A stretch of DNA of 64,000 bases from Rotaria sp. Silwood1 (Eukaryota; Rotifera; Eurotatoria; Philodinida; Philodinidae), in contig CAJNOP010000020.1 of NCBI GenBank assembly GCA_905250075.1, positions 1-64,000 of the forward strand, given 5' to 3'. The notes under the pieces were generated by a model, which was not told the origin of the DNA, made no database searches, and saw only the letters and a program-made list of their open reading frames with translations. The position numbers and the translations under genes are program-made. The stretch's first letter is position 1; every line of letters starts with the position of its first letter. Shown here one piece after another: positions 34,859-48,073 of this stretch.

Positions 34859-37212
34859 TTAAAGTATATCAGCATAAAATGTAGTATAATAATAACCATC
34901 TGTTCCTGTTAATAACGCTTGAAATGATATAGTATAAGTTGATCCAGGTGTAGTTGGAAAATATTGACCCAAAAAATCAATATCAGGACCAAGACAACTG
35001 TCCGAGAAACAATTACCAACTCCTGAATAACAATCTGTACCGGATATTAATTTTCCACTTGTACCATAATGACAGTGAGATGAACACCATTGTGTCCAAT
35101 CAGATAGTGATGTACTTGAACTTTCAAAACTTGGATTGTTAAGTAATTGAACAGAAGGAGCAGCATTATCAACAATTGATACTTCATCGATAAGCCATGT
35201 ACGATTGATAGCTGCTTTAAATCCAAATATAAGAATATGTTGTAAGCTTGTTGCTGTATATGTATAAGAATAAAGAGTCCAAGTAGATGAAGCATAGCCA
35301 CTTAATAATCCTAGATTGCCATGACCACGACTCGAACATCGAGTTGCTATTCATTAATTGATAATTTCTAGAAAAGTTCTTAAAACTAAGAATGAACACT
35401 CACTTGTTTCAGTAGTAGTAGTTGTTGTTGTAGTCGTAGTATCAGTCGTGATACTTGTAGTTGAAGTAGTTTCTGATGTAGTTGATGATGTACTTGATGA
35501 TGTACTTGATGATGTGGTAGTTGTTGTATCTGTAGTAGTTGTAGAACTCGTGGTAGTTGTTGTAGAGCTCGTGGTAGTTGTTGTAGATTTCGTGGTCGTT
35601 GTTGTAGAACTCGTGGTAGTTGTTGTAAAGCTCGTGGTAGTTATTGTACTTGTTGTGCTGGTAGTAGTTATAAAACTTGTAGTGGTAGAACTGATTGAAG
35701 TGCCTAGAACAGCAAGACTATTAATCTCAATATATAATACTGGACACAATTTTTCTGATGGTTTTTTAAATATACTCAGTGTTTATGTTATATCTACAAA
35801 AAACTCCCTAGTCACAATGGAGTTGAATAGATAAGAATCGGAAATAGACAATTATTGTTGGACAAAATTGTTTTTCGACAATATTTTCAATGGACTAATT
35901 GTTTTTTTCGACAATTGTTAAAAAAAAACTTAAAGAATATAAATAGAAAGAGCAATATACGAGTTATATTTTGATAACTAAAACTTTCTCAAAACAAACA
36001 GTCTATAAATTGAAATGCTCATCTAAGACAGAGTTCAGATGAACTCTTTATCATTTTTATATAATGAGCCATTTCTCTATGGAAATAACGTATTCGAAAA
36101 TGTGTCTGATACTGAAAATTTATCAGATAATGACCTCTCAACATCTAAAAAGATTTTTTGAGGAAACTTGAAATCACCTATTATCTTATGCAGCGACACA
36201 CACTCTTTCGAATACGATCTATCAAGAGAAAAATTTCACATGAAGTCTATCAAAAAATGAGTATTTCTTTTTGCAGACTTTGTTTTAGAAAGTTTTAGTA
36301 GTCAATGTATAGCTAATATTTTTCAGTTTTTATTCACATGGCTTTCAATTCTTCTAAACAATTGTCAAAAAAACTAATTATACAATTTAACAGATAGTCG
36401 GAAAAGGTTTCATCCAACAAATATTGACAACTTCATATTGTTATACATTCAATTCCACTATCACTATAAAATTTTTGGTGCATATAGCATAAATACTGAC
36501 AATGAAACCGTTGCAATTGATTAAGAATTTTCTAGTTCAGACTCTAGAAATAAGATAAACTCTCGTGAAACATGAAAAGTTTCAAGAAAATTGAATGATG
36601 ATATTTTGATCTAAAATTTTTCTCACAGATACATCTAGTTGTGACTAGAATGTTCTAAACATCTCGATTCAAAAGAATGATTCTTTTGTGAAGTATTGAA
36701 TTTCTAAAAAGTCTGAGATTTTGCAACATATTGCAGAATATGAGTGGTCTTTGGAAATTCAATATCCTACGGAGGGAACATTCTTTTGAATTGAGATTTT
36801 CAGGATATTCTATTTAGTTAAAAAAAGAGATGTTTAACGACATATGTCAAAAATTTCTTGTAGTAGTAAAACACTATCAAATGATTCAATCAAAATTTAC
36901 ATCTAATAGAACTCTATTGATTATTGTAGAATTCATTTCGAAAAATAGTTCACCATGAATAAAGTTTTAAAAGTCATTTATTTCAATGTATTTTCTTATT
37001 TATAGACTTACTTGTCGTAATGAGAGTTGTTATTGAAGTAGTCGATTTTGATTGTGCTATAGTTTTAGTAATAAAGATTTTATATGATCAACAAAATTAA
37101 TGATTACATACATAATTTAGTAGCAAGAACAATGCCAGCAATTGAAGTTAGAATTGCAGCTATAATACCGCCTATCAGCAAAATTATACAGATTCGACGA
37201 GGTGGAATTAAT
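34859..37212 (-). CDS. Membrane protein with Thr-rich stalk and bdelloid-type C-terminal domain (5' end missing)
   Basis: Exons 37212-37112, 37056-37012, 35703-35404 and 35346-34859 join in consistent phase (101+45+300+488 nt); the first coding exon was not found. The first visible exon encodes a basic turn and one membrane helix (LIPPRRICIILLIGGIIAAI), giving a type II topology. Then come a Ser/Thr linker and about 100 residues made almost only of Thr with Ser, a mucin-like stalk. The C-terminal 160 residues contain LLNNPSFESSS, WTQWCSSHC, GTDCYSGVGNCF, DFLGQ and PGSTYTISF and end FYADIL. I associate this domain with secreted and surface proteins of bdelloid rotifers; it looks like a carbohydrate-binding-type beta fold, which is inference. 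The plus-strand Val-rich frame here is a shadow. Intron 35704-37011 is 1308 nt and holds foldback DNA. Confidence 0.72.
35848..36428. repeat. About 580-bp imperfect foldback element in an intron
   Basis: The left part GACAATTATTGTTGGA and TAATTGTTTTTTTCGACAAT is answered in inverted order by TCCAACAAATATTGAC and ATTGTCAAAAAAACTAATTA at the right. Inner matches include ACTAAAACTTTCT versus AGAAAGTTTTAGT. Arms are clearly diverged and the central part is unmatched. No coding sequence. Confidence 0.6.
36661..36797. repeat. About 137-bp inverted repeat in the same intron
   Basis: ATCTCGATTCAAAAGAATG at the left is matched by CATTCTTTTGAATTGAGAT at the right, with a second inner pair TATTGAATTTCTAAA / TTTGGAAATTCAATA. 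It is a separate, shorter element from the foldback upstream. Confidence 0.6.
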
Positions 37213-38899
37213 CTAATTAAATAGACAGAATTAAACAAACGGAAAACTTTTCTTTTTTTTTTTGTATCGATAGAAATAATAAAATTTAATATTAATCGTG
37301 ATTTATAAAACAAAAGAAAAAACAATAGAGTCTTTAATAGGATCTTTTCTATTGTTTAAATGGGTCGTACTTCAAGAGTATATTATAACTATCATCTAGA
37401 ATTTCTTAGGTTTTTCATATTTATTATCAACTTGTGTCATGTACATATTAGTTTGAAATCATTTTATATAAATGTATCTGGCAATAATGTGCAAATATTC
37501 TAATATGCATGTGACACATATTGATAATAGATTTCAAATAGCTAGAAAAGTTCGGATTACAGAAATACTGGAGCGGACTTTAGTTGGCTTTATTAGTCTC
37601 TATGAAAGGTTTTATATCTTTGATTAGTTGTAAAATTCCGTAGTGCTAAACAGTACGTCTCAATGAAAATACATGCTGCTGAGTATTAGGGAATGTAACA
37701 ACTAATTAAAAAGATATGTGTTATTTATAGAAATTAATAAGGTTAATTTAAGCACGAATCATAATCGCAGCCATTCAAAAGTTCTAGAAAATAGCTTAGA
37801 CATATCGGTGGCATACCCTGAAGTAAGAAATTTTCGCTTTTTTTCCTCGACATAAACACATCTTGTATCAAACAAAAAATAAAACATTGTGAAGAATAAA
37901 ACAAAAATTTTATTTTGCATAGTTTGTTTATATCTTTTCCTCTCTATGAACTGTTTATTTAAGATGTGACTTACGAATAAATACCTATCAAAAGTATATA
38001 GAAAATATTGAAGGAAAACTAAATGGGAAAGACAATTCTCAAGTTTTATACAACTAAAAAAAAACTAGACTGAACAAAAAAGAAGAAAAAAATTAACTTG
38101 TGATAATCGTGAGCGAATGATTGATAAAATTTCTAAAACACTTGATGAAATAATCATAAATAGTAGAGAATAAAAACATGCTAGTCGACTGAGAGTTTTT
38201 GTATAAAGAGTGTCCTAGACATGTTCGGTTACAACGAAAATTAGTTTATATGTAAACAAAGAGTGATTTCTATACAACTATATCTACATTAAGGTTCGAA
38301 CACTGAGAATATTGTTTAGTATGGGAGTATAGAAGATAGCCACACCCAGAGCATAGATACTAGGTATTACTCGGTATAATTGAGTTACATTATATATACG
38401 ATGAATTCACAGTTCATTAAAACTTCTTAAAATAATACTGATCGGCTTCGAAATTGTAATTAACATGTTTCTTCTGTTTATATTACTATTATTAATAGAG
38501 ATAATATCATTACAAACCTTGTTCTAAATGCCTGAAGCTCACAGAGAGTGTCGAATAGTATAATGTTTGTTTCTTTTTCTTAATTAAAAAAAATCTTATA
38601 AATCGATTTCGAGAGATTAAATATTTTTTTCTTATATTTACGTATAATTTTTCTTATCAGAGAAAATGTCAGTTCATATTATATCATTTGAAATATCAAC
38701 ATGAGTATTCTAAACTTCATATAGATCATATATTCAATTAGAAATTATTTTCTGTATACATAAAAATTAATTTTTCTAGTAACTGTAAGTTTTACTTTCT
38801 TCTCTATACAATATTCTTTTATCGAATATTTTATTCAATGTACATTGTATTTGATCATACTTTACACTATAGATCTTTTTGAAAGTTAGCATTTTTTTT
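37213..38899. other. No exon recognised
   Basis: AT-rich interval upstream of the stalk-protein TM exon. It should contain that gene's missing first exon and promoter, but I could not identify either. Confidence 0.35.
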
Positions 38900-39281
38900 T
38901 TACTTTTTAGATGCAGTACGTGTTCCTGTTGGTCTATTAACAGCATTAAATGCATTTCCAATTTCTGGTAACGTTAATGGACTTTGTACAACACTTCTGG
39001 TACTAAGTGCTGACTAGAAGATATAATTCACATTAAAATTTCAAATTAATTTTTCCTTTACAATACACTAACCGGTGTTGTTCGTGATGCATTATCTTCA
39101 AGATTTTGACGTTGATAAATACTTACCCGTCTAACATCAGCTTGATAAGGACCCACCGCGATATGAGATAGTTGCATATTTAATTTATATATTGTGTTAT
39201 TACCAATTGGATAATATAACTCGAAAATCAACTTGAGATCGCTTCTATTCAATTACTCTGTAATAAAAGGTTTCAATCCTT
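38900..39281 (-). pseudogene. 3' part of an unidentified gene with an in-frame stop
   Basis: Two exons, 39281-39073 and 39013-38900, join through a GTTAGT donor and a TTCTAG acceptor. The downstream part reads SDLKLIFELYYPIGN, MQLSHIAVGPYQADVRR and ends PEIGNAFNAVNRPTGTRTASKK with TAA 38900-38902. Upstream, after a good pyrimidine-rich acceptor, the same frame reads GLKPFITE, then TAA (39253-39255), then LNRSDLK; a single C to T change from CAA would explain it. A weak alternative acceptor at 39245 would avoid the stop. No further 5' exon was found. The family is unknown. It may be a recently inactivated copy. Confidence 0.45.
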
Positions 39282-42200
39282 CTGAAAAAATAAATCAATA
39301 GAAATAGAAATATTGATAATTTTTTTTTTAAAGAATCTCTTCGTTGTTTTTTTGTTTCGAATCGATCGATGAAAAACAAACAAAAATTAAATAGAAAATG
39401 AAGAGAAAAAAAGGTGTGACATTCCTGGCATTACAAGGAGTACTTGACGTAGAAATCAATGCACAGAAAATATATACAGGTTTCTTTTCTATTAATTCTA
39501 TACATCAATATTACTACTATCAAGCCAATAGTCAAAAAGACATTGATTTTACTAGAAAACTTATTTAAACATATGTTCGTGTTGAAGAAATATTGGTATG
39601 AAAGCTATATAATTGATTAATTGGTTTATCAAATGAAAAGTGAAATGTGAATTTTTCTGTCATAAAAGAACAAAATATAATAAGCATTTTCTAAATGAAA
39701 CAGAGAAAATTGATACTAATGTCGACTTTCAAAAAAAAAAGGTGAATGGATATTTATTGAATAGCTTCTTATAAAAAAAGATAGTACTACGGCTTTCATC
39801 ATTTGAAAGAGGTGATAAGCTTGCATTAAATCATGTAGATTATAGTTTCTCCTAAGATGTTTTCTGAAGTTTCTTTAATCGAGTTTATAACAAAAAGTGT
39901 CAAAAAAACAGTTCTACTTTTAACAAAAGAAAAAAATGTGATTTTGTCATAGCTAATGTTTGAAAACCTGCCGAGAACTTTGACTCAAATACCTATGCCT
40001 TCTGAATAACTGAATCTAAAAATCTGACGCTTGTGTAGTTTTGTAAATCTTTCATTGGTAATGCGAACACACACCTGATTATTGAAAATTCACTGTAGTC
40101 ACCTCACAGGATACGTTGGTTTTCAGAAAGATCTGTTGAAAATATTTTAAAAAGCTAGATCGAAAAATTTGTAATATATAATTCGATGCGTCTTCATCTT
40201 CTTTTGCTCAAGATAAAAGGTGCAGTTCTCTATTTTTTTCCTATCAAAAGCTATTGAAGAAAATGTTATCTGTCTTTTTTTTTTTTGAAATGGACATTAA
40301 TAATCTAGAAAGTAGATATTAATTTTACATGAGTTTGTTAATCAATTACTATAAAATCTATTGTACGAACTTTTTAAAATCTTGAATATCTATGATTATT
40401 ATTTAATAAAGAAAGTGTCAATATTATTATGATCGATTCTGAAGTTTTGATCGAAATCCATAAAAAGAAAATCTAGTTATTAATGGTACACTTATTTGAT
40501 TTTTTCGTTGAACACTAGATCTTCTTTTACAAATATGCATGTTTGAACAAAAGCCTGTATTGTTCTTTTTTCATGATATATTTTTTTCTATTTATAAGCA
40601 GTATAAATCATCAAGTTATAAGTGTTAATATTAGTAATAGAGGTGAACAATACAAAAATGAGGATCACCAAAAAGGACAAGATTATAACTGTAAAAAAAA
40701 TACAAATAAAAGATCGAATAATTATTAGTTGAAAGATGATTCACGATTATTATTTTTTTGGATGATACAAAAATATTCTTTTTTATATATTCAATAAATA
40801 AATAATCGAATGAATTTTTGTCTTCCAACAAAAATCTTGATTAGAATAAAGATGCTGAATTCAAGTACACACAAGAGAAAACAGAAATAAAACATAAATA
40901 AAGAAGGTAGCGAAAAAAACAAACAACTACAGAATTCTTAGAGTGCTTACAAAAAGAAAAAAAATTAATTAGATATGTGCACATACATGATTTTATTCAT
41001 TTTTACAATATATGAAACAAAAGTCAAATAAAGAAAGACTAATCAATGTATTTCATTAATATAAATAAACTTCCTCATCAGCAATATGTGACTTAATTTA
41101 ATAAAAAAAAAAAGCCTAGCAAAATAACTACGATAAATATTAACTATTGTATGATAGAAATGATCACAACTGTCCTTTTTTGATATTATTTATTAATCCA
41201 AACAATTAATAAGTATTTGTTGAACCTTGCAATGTAATTTAATGAAATCATACTGTTTGAGAATACAGATGGGTGTGAGTGTCAATGTGAGGAGTAGACT
41301 AACTAATCATTACTCATACCCACGCCAACACTCGCACTCTAGTGTGTCGTTCTTCTGTTTGTTTGTTTATTATTTCTATGCAATAAAATACGAAATGGTT
41401 TCTAATCATGAAATAAAATTATTTTACTTAGTGTATATTATTTTGAGATATATAAGACTTAAAACGTGAATGAAATATGAATGTTGACGATGCGCCAAAT
41501 TTAGAACTAAAGATAAGAACAATGCGTCTATTTGATTTTGATATATGAAATAGACAAAATTTCGAAAAGTGAAGAAAATCATTGTTTAGCAAAGAAAATG
41601 GATAGCGTTTTACCGTAGAAAAATTTAGATTCAATGTAAAGAAAATATAATGAAAAAATTCTGAATATTGGTGACTTCTATCATCATTTGTCTATTGCTT
41701 TCATATTGGACACGACGTATTGAATATCTGAATCATTAGAAGTCTTAGAAAAATACAAGTGCAAAATATACATCGATGAAAACCTACTTCAATGTATTTG
41801 AAATTTGAAAACTTCTTTCCATAACTTTCATATACCACAGATTCTAAACAAAATATAACTCTATGTATTGCCTGCTGATATTACAACATATATGTAAGCA
41901 AACTCTGATACTATGTATGCAGTTTTAGAAACAAGAATTACAGAATTGGTGCTCTGTGCTATCCTTAACTCAAGTTCAAGTATTTGCAGAAAAAAAATAT
42001 TAACCATGGATATGAATAAACAAAAAACCACCGTACCCATATCCTGTATATGATACGATTTCCTTGCCGGATTTTTTTTAAGGATTTCCATAGACTTCTT
42101 TTAAAAAACATTCAACCTGTAAAATGTTTGCAGTGTATTTTTCATTGTTAGGTACAATTCAAATCGTCACTGGGATATCTAAAAAACTGGACAAGGTTCA

Positions 42201-43263
42201 CATGTTTAGAGTTAATCATTCAGGAGTTGTAAGCATAGATGGCATCGGTACTGGCACCCAGTCAGTCTACCAGTAAATATCAGTCTATCAACAAATGCTG
42301 GTCTGCCAATACTAGATCGACCATTCAATGAAACATTGTTTCACAGTGAACTTTCTTAGAATAGTGACTTTTATAATGAATCTAATAAATCTCAATAATT
42401 GTGTACTAACAGTAAATGTGCCATCTTTTAATAAAGAATAATAGCAATTGGAATGTTAATTTATTATATTAGATTAATATAATATATTGATATTCCTTTC
42501 ACTGTATTATTGTAGAAAACGACACATTGAATATCCAGGGATTGCAGCAGGGGGTACGAAGAAAACGGATTTTGAGAAGGAATTTTTCAAAAAAAGAAGG
42601 AAATTCGAACAAAAGAAGGAAAGGAAGGAAAAGAAGAAATTTTCCGGAATAGTGCGCTGCAACGAATAGATTTTGTACGACATCCAGTAAGAAACAATAC
42701 GACTGAGCCTAAGGGAGTAAAATAATTTCCAAATTATTATTTTGTTACGTTTCACGAACATTCTCCTAGTTTTATAGCGAATAATAACAGAGAACGAATT
42801 TCAAAGGCGAGCAGTTCTCTCCTTGATCGTGCGACGTACATGAATGTTGTTGTCATCCCCATGTCTCAATGACTCTCTCGGTAGTTTTACAGATCATGCA
42901 CATCCTCACCCACATGCATTGCTATGTTGTGTAGCGATCACAAAAATTCGTACATGATCAATCTATCCATTAACAGGGTGCCAGAGATATGTGGCACCAT
43001 CTTCGCTCTGTCCTTGAAAAAGAAGTATTACGGACAGTGGCTACTTCTATCTGCCACTTTTACACTAGCGGGACAAAGAGTTAGCCTAAACACACCATTC
43101 TGTCGCCGAGATGTGACAAGTTGAAGATGATTCGAAATTAAGCTGACTGGTTAATTTATCTCTTAATGTCGAAAGGTAAATCAAACTCGAAATCATCTTC
43201 CAACTTGTAACAAAATATTTTCCATCATCCGATATTTCTGACATATTCCGCTTAGATTGAGCT
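39282..43263. other. Long gene-free interval
   Basis: No exon is supported. Features noted: a GT-rich imperfect inverted repeat near 41270-41342; a purine-rich AAAGAAGGAAA stretch at 42585-42645, which recurs in direct orientation at 45205-45280; less AT-rich, non-coding DNA at 42770-43130. The purine stretches may belong to one older inserted segment that carries the hAT-like element inside it. Confidence 0.35.
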
Positions 43264-44374
43264 CAGGGGTCTGAATGGGATGGGATGGAATGGGACGAAA
43301 AAATCATCCCATGGGCCCACTTAATCTGTCCCATCCCATCCCATGGGACAAAGCGTCTAATAAAAACATCTTTTTACGCCATGATTCGACTTCTATGACT
43401 TTCTTATTCAATCATCTCAGTTTCTCTTAACCACTTCCCGTTTACATCAGTTAATTGCCATTTAGCTTTTTTATACTAAGCTCATAAATCCTACTGCTTT
43501 CTTCAACAACAAAAATGCGGATCTAAGACCTTAGCGAACTTCAAAGAATACGATAGTAAATTCATCAGAAGCCATCGGATCCATCTGAATTTACTACACT
43601 CCAGCAGAATCTAGAATCTGCTTTTTTCTTAGAAGATTTCCGCTGCATGTCGCTAAATATTAAGAAGTAATAAAACTTCTCCAGTTTATTCCTCATCCAT
43701 GAATTCTCAGCTTCTGATGAATTTAGTTAGTTTTCTCAGATTGCTAAAGGTCCCTGAAGATCGTTTCGTATTCTAGTGCAATCCAGTAGATTTCTACATA
43801 TCTTTATGGGCTCTGACGAATTTTATAATTGTTGAGATTCGGCAGAGTCTATCAGAATTTTCGATCCACCTATTGATTTTCTTTAAACCAAACCTGGTAA
43901 AAAATTCGGCTGAAAATTAATTTGAAGTAGAGATAATAAAGATTCCTTATGGCAATGGCTTTTTTTTGTCCATATAATTAGAAATTACAGTGGCGGAATT
44001 ATTTAAAAATTACACGAGCTTGAAGCACACAGAACTCCAGACAATCAGTTTCACTTTTCATGGTTTAAACTTCCGTAAAAACATTAAACGTTTTTTCATG
44101 AAAAAACATAAGAAGAAAGTAAGAAACGAAACTGTTTCTATTGAAAAAAGGCTAATAATGAGAGTATAATAAGCCCTATAATTCACCGTTTTTATGAAGT
44201 ACCTTCAGTCCATCTTTCATCAAGAAAGAACCTGCATTTTTTCATGAGAAAAAAAGAAGAAAATCCAATAGGACGAGAAAATCGTTCCATTCTATCCCAT
44301 GGGATATTTCAAAAAAACAACTTGTTCCATAGGATGAGATGGAAGGGAATGGTCCCATCTCAGTCGGAGCTCTG
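43264..44374. mobile_element. hAT-like non-autonomous transposon, 1.1 kb
   Basis: The left end is CAGGGGTCTGAATGGGATGG; the right end is inverted, reading CAGAGCTCCGACTGAGATGG on the other strand. Flanking octamers ATTGAGCT (43256-43263) and ATTGAGAT (44375-44382) match at 7 of 8 bases, as expected for a hAT 8-bp target duplication. Near both ends several CCCATCCCATCCCATGGGA words form subterminal repeats, also typical of hAT. No transposase frame is inside, so it would need help in trans. Confidence 0.75.
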
Positions 44375-47300
44375 ATTGAGATACCTTACGACTTCCTTGA
44401 TCGGGATACGCTTTTTCAGGTTAGTCGTTCTGAATGGGATTTCTGTGTGATTTTTGTGTCCTCCATCAAATTGAATTAACTGGATAAGTTTCCAGTTTCT
44501 CGATCGATATGAAGTTCAATTATCACTTATGAATTCTTCGACCAGAAAAGTCCAAAGTCGCCTCTGAAACTCCAAATCGAACGAAAAACTTGAAAAACAT
44601 ATTAAGAGTTATATTAGTTCGAGTAGAGAAGTTCAAAATCATGTCTGGAGCTAATTTACCAAATTAATTTGCGCAGAAAGTTGAACGTTGATTTTGAGTT
44701 GAGTTGAAATAAACGTACTTGTACCACCCCCATTTCCGTGTATAAGCACTGTCATTGAGTATCAATGAATGTCAGTTGCCTTTCTGCTTTTGTTTATCAA
44801 CAACGACATCAATAAAATTGCATCTTTTGTTATACTAAGCGACAATCTAACATTCTCGATTGAACATCGGTATGCCACGAAAGACCATTGGCACAGGCAG
44901 CTATAAGACTATGACTATGAGATGGCTCAGCTTCAGCTATGCTGTATCACTGAGTACATGTTCGAAATTTTTGACAGTAACCGTATTCTAGAGAAGCACC
45001 ATTTTACGTATCTCAAGCTCTGTATATGCGCCCCACATGAACTGAGGCCACATATGCGTACCTTAGTCTAAGTATAACGAACTTTACATTGGGCTTGAGG
45101 TAAATAAAGCATTTTCTAGAGCTCTGAGAGCTCCCTATCAGTGTCAAACTCTAAGAAAGTATTGCTAATCAGTTTTTCGATGTTCCTGAGAACCTATTCG
45201 TATGAAAAATAAAAAAAGAAGGAAAAGAAGGATTTTAGGAGTGAAGAAGGTCATTCTAAAAAAAGAAGGAAAGAAGGACCGCTGGGGGGCCTGAAATTAT
45301 AGATGAGGTGTTCTAATATGTATTCATGCAATAAAACTTAAGATATTAATTATTTTGTAAAATTTTAAACAATGTAATCAAAAATTTTCGTCAACTCTAA
45401 GTAGTTTGTTATTTCTCTTCCTGTCAAACAAAAAATTCAAATCGAAAGCATGACACAAAATCTATAAAAGAATATAATAATGATGATTTTATGTAAATAT
45501 GATTTTGATTTATTATCGGCTCTGTTATTTTTCGAGTTCGTTTTTTCTGTGATGCAGATTTATTTTTATATTATAGCGGAACTCCAAAAAAAATGAAACG
45601 AAATAAATGTTTCTTAGTTAATGCCTAATAAATTCAAGTTTTATCATATTATTGATGTTATAACATTGTGTTGTGTATTAGATGATACCGACAGATAATT
45701 TTGCCAGATTGTTTCCAGCACTGACGATCGCTCGCTGAAACCAGAATGAAATAGTATTTTTGAAAGAATAATACAAACAATCCGAAAATAAAGAAATATA
45801 TGTTGATTCTCAGCATAATTAATCATATTTTGCTTTTTCAGACTTTGAATTAAATTGAATATTTGTTTCTTTTGTCTTCTTTGGACTTTATATGGCGTTC
45901 AGAAATAGATGAAATTTAAATAGAAAATATATAATATACTTGATTGTTATGTGTTATTCAATAAACTATTTCAAAAATTTCTAAATGGATTATTCTTTTA
46001 TATTTAACAAGTAAAAAATTTATCTGATGATAATTTAGCATCAAATACTTTCATCAACGAAAAAACAAAATCTTTAAATGAGCAATAGTATTCTTTTCAA
46101 TAATACAGATAAAAGCTATTTTTTTATTTTCGAAAAAAAATTTATTGACATCTTTTTCTTTCAAAAACTGCTTTCTCATGTTGTAAGCAACATTAATAGG
46201 TTGTTTGCCATTTGGAGATTAATTGTAGGTTTTTCAACCTCTTTTGAGAATTGAACCATTGAGAATCAAAAAGAAACTGATGTATTTGTAGAATTTCGCC
46301 GAATATGACACATTTGTTATCTTTTATTAGACTAAAACTAATGTCAATTATGCTTTCAAACATACTTCATAATCTTCCGAAAATTCATCTTAAATCTCCA
46401 AGTTTATTTAACATTATCATAAAATACTTCTGTTAGATTTTTGTTTTCTCATAGGCAACTTCATTCTCATAGTGATTGTTATTTGAAAAGGTTGCCTCAG
46501 AATATGTTACCAATCAAAACAAAACTTTGTACATTCGGCAGAATAATTTTATTATAAAAAATCAATGCCATGTTTGACTATTATAAGTATTCTGTTAACA
46601 AAAAAACAAATGATCCATCTCTGACGTCAAAGAACAACATGAAAAAAAATTTTCTCAATAAATTAAATATGAGACACATCAACTATTGAATGTCAATTAT
46701 CATCTAACAAATATTGCTTATGATTTTCTAATAAAACTTTCAATTTGTTTTCATACTATATTTTGTCTGAATATCCGACGAGAGAACCGAATGCATTAGA
46801 TATAATGAAATAAGTTACAGAAAATAAGCTAAGCACAATACATTATTCAAAACAATGATTCTAATAAACATCATATTTTTAATATACATTGTGAATTGCT
46901 TGAAACGGTTTACATGATTTACTAGCCATAGATTCCATAAAAAATATATTCTAATAAACGCTTTTCTTGAATGATCATTTATTTCCTGTTGACCATTAAG
47001 AAGAAAAGAAATGAACAAATGAGTAGTATGGTGTGGATCTTCGATTCCGTTAACATTGACACCCAACTTCAAGAACATCTGTGTAAATAGAAATAATTAA
47101 TATATCCATAACAATATTATTATCCTACATGTATCGTCTATTTCAATTATGTTTATAGATGAACGATGTTGTTGAGATAGACATATAAATACATGAATAA
47201 AAAATCAAATTAGTAGTTTAATATGAAAACTGAAATATCTTTGAGTTTAGTTTCAATAATTCATTAAGCATTTGAAAATAAAATATGACTGACAATATAA

Positions 47301-47703
47301 TACCAGCAAACATTTAGACTTGTATAGATACAATAACAATATACGTACTTAATTACGAAACGATTTATATGAAGATTTCACAGTAATTCATAAAAAAATG
47401 ATACATTGTAAACAAGAGAAACTATTTTTAAAATATTCATTTATGTTTTTTACAATATTGAACTTGATATTTCGTTTATGAATAGAAAAATTGATGGTAA
47501 TTTTTACGTAAATATAATTTTAGATTTTCCAAAACCAAAATGTTTGCTTATATTTCTCAATAATATACATATAACGTCACTTACGAGGCAATTGTAATCC
47601 ACCATTTGAGCTCATATGGGGCTCACAATGAAGTTTCCATAGGACTAGAAAAAGACTAAAAGAATTCATCTCCATAGGCCTAAAGAGTCAAGACTTATGG
47701 CCG
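44375..47703. other. Gene-poor, repeat-like DNA
   Basis: 44880-45120 is less AT-rich than its surroundings and may be repeat-derived, but shows no motif. The rest is AT-rich. The minus frame 46815-47078 lacks motifs and is not called. Confidence 0.35.
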
Positions 47704-48073
47704 TTTTACTGAATTTGTGACCCATTTTTAGGCATTTACTGGAAAACCAAATAACAAAATTTCGATTTGAATTTTTGGCCATAGATAAACTTAATCACCG
47801 TTAGAATATGCTGAAAGTTTCAATGGAAAAGAATATTTCTTTTTCTAGATATTGAGTTTTTAGGTAAACTCGATTTTTGTGACATGTATGTGGCAAAACA
47901 CTATTTTTTGGAAGGAACCTTGATATCTTGATTGAGAAATATTCTTTTTGACTCAAATTTTTAAGATATTTCAAGGAGCATTGGATCTATCTATGTGCAA
48001 AACTTCAATTTGGAATTCCATTACTTGATTGTTCAGTAAAATGCCTGAAAATAGATCGAAAACTCAGTAAAAC
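47704..48073. repeat. 370-bp diverged palindrome (MITE-like)
   Basis: GTTTTACTGA..ATTTTTAGGCATTTACTG at the left is matched in inverted order by CAGTAAAATGCCTGAAAATA..TCAGTAAAAC at the right. Similarity continues inward for about 90 nt (ATTTCGATTTGAATTTTTGG against CTTCAATTTGGAATTCC). No coding frame. Confidence 0.65.

Noticed and set aside
35358..35834. 158-codon plus-strand frame rich in Val
   Set aside because: It is the antisense of the Thr/Ser-rich stalk exon; the Val runs arise from the ACT/ACA repeats on the coding strand.
40543..40728. Small frame with a hydrophobic start resembling a secreted peptide
   Set aside because: Low-complexity Asn/Lys sequence, first ATG well inside the frame, no supporting splice site or motif.
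42487..42669. Lys/Glu-rich frame
   Set aside because: Generated by an AAAGAAGGAAA purine repeat that also occurs near 45205-45280.
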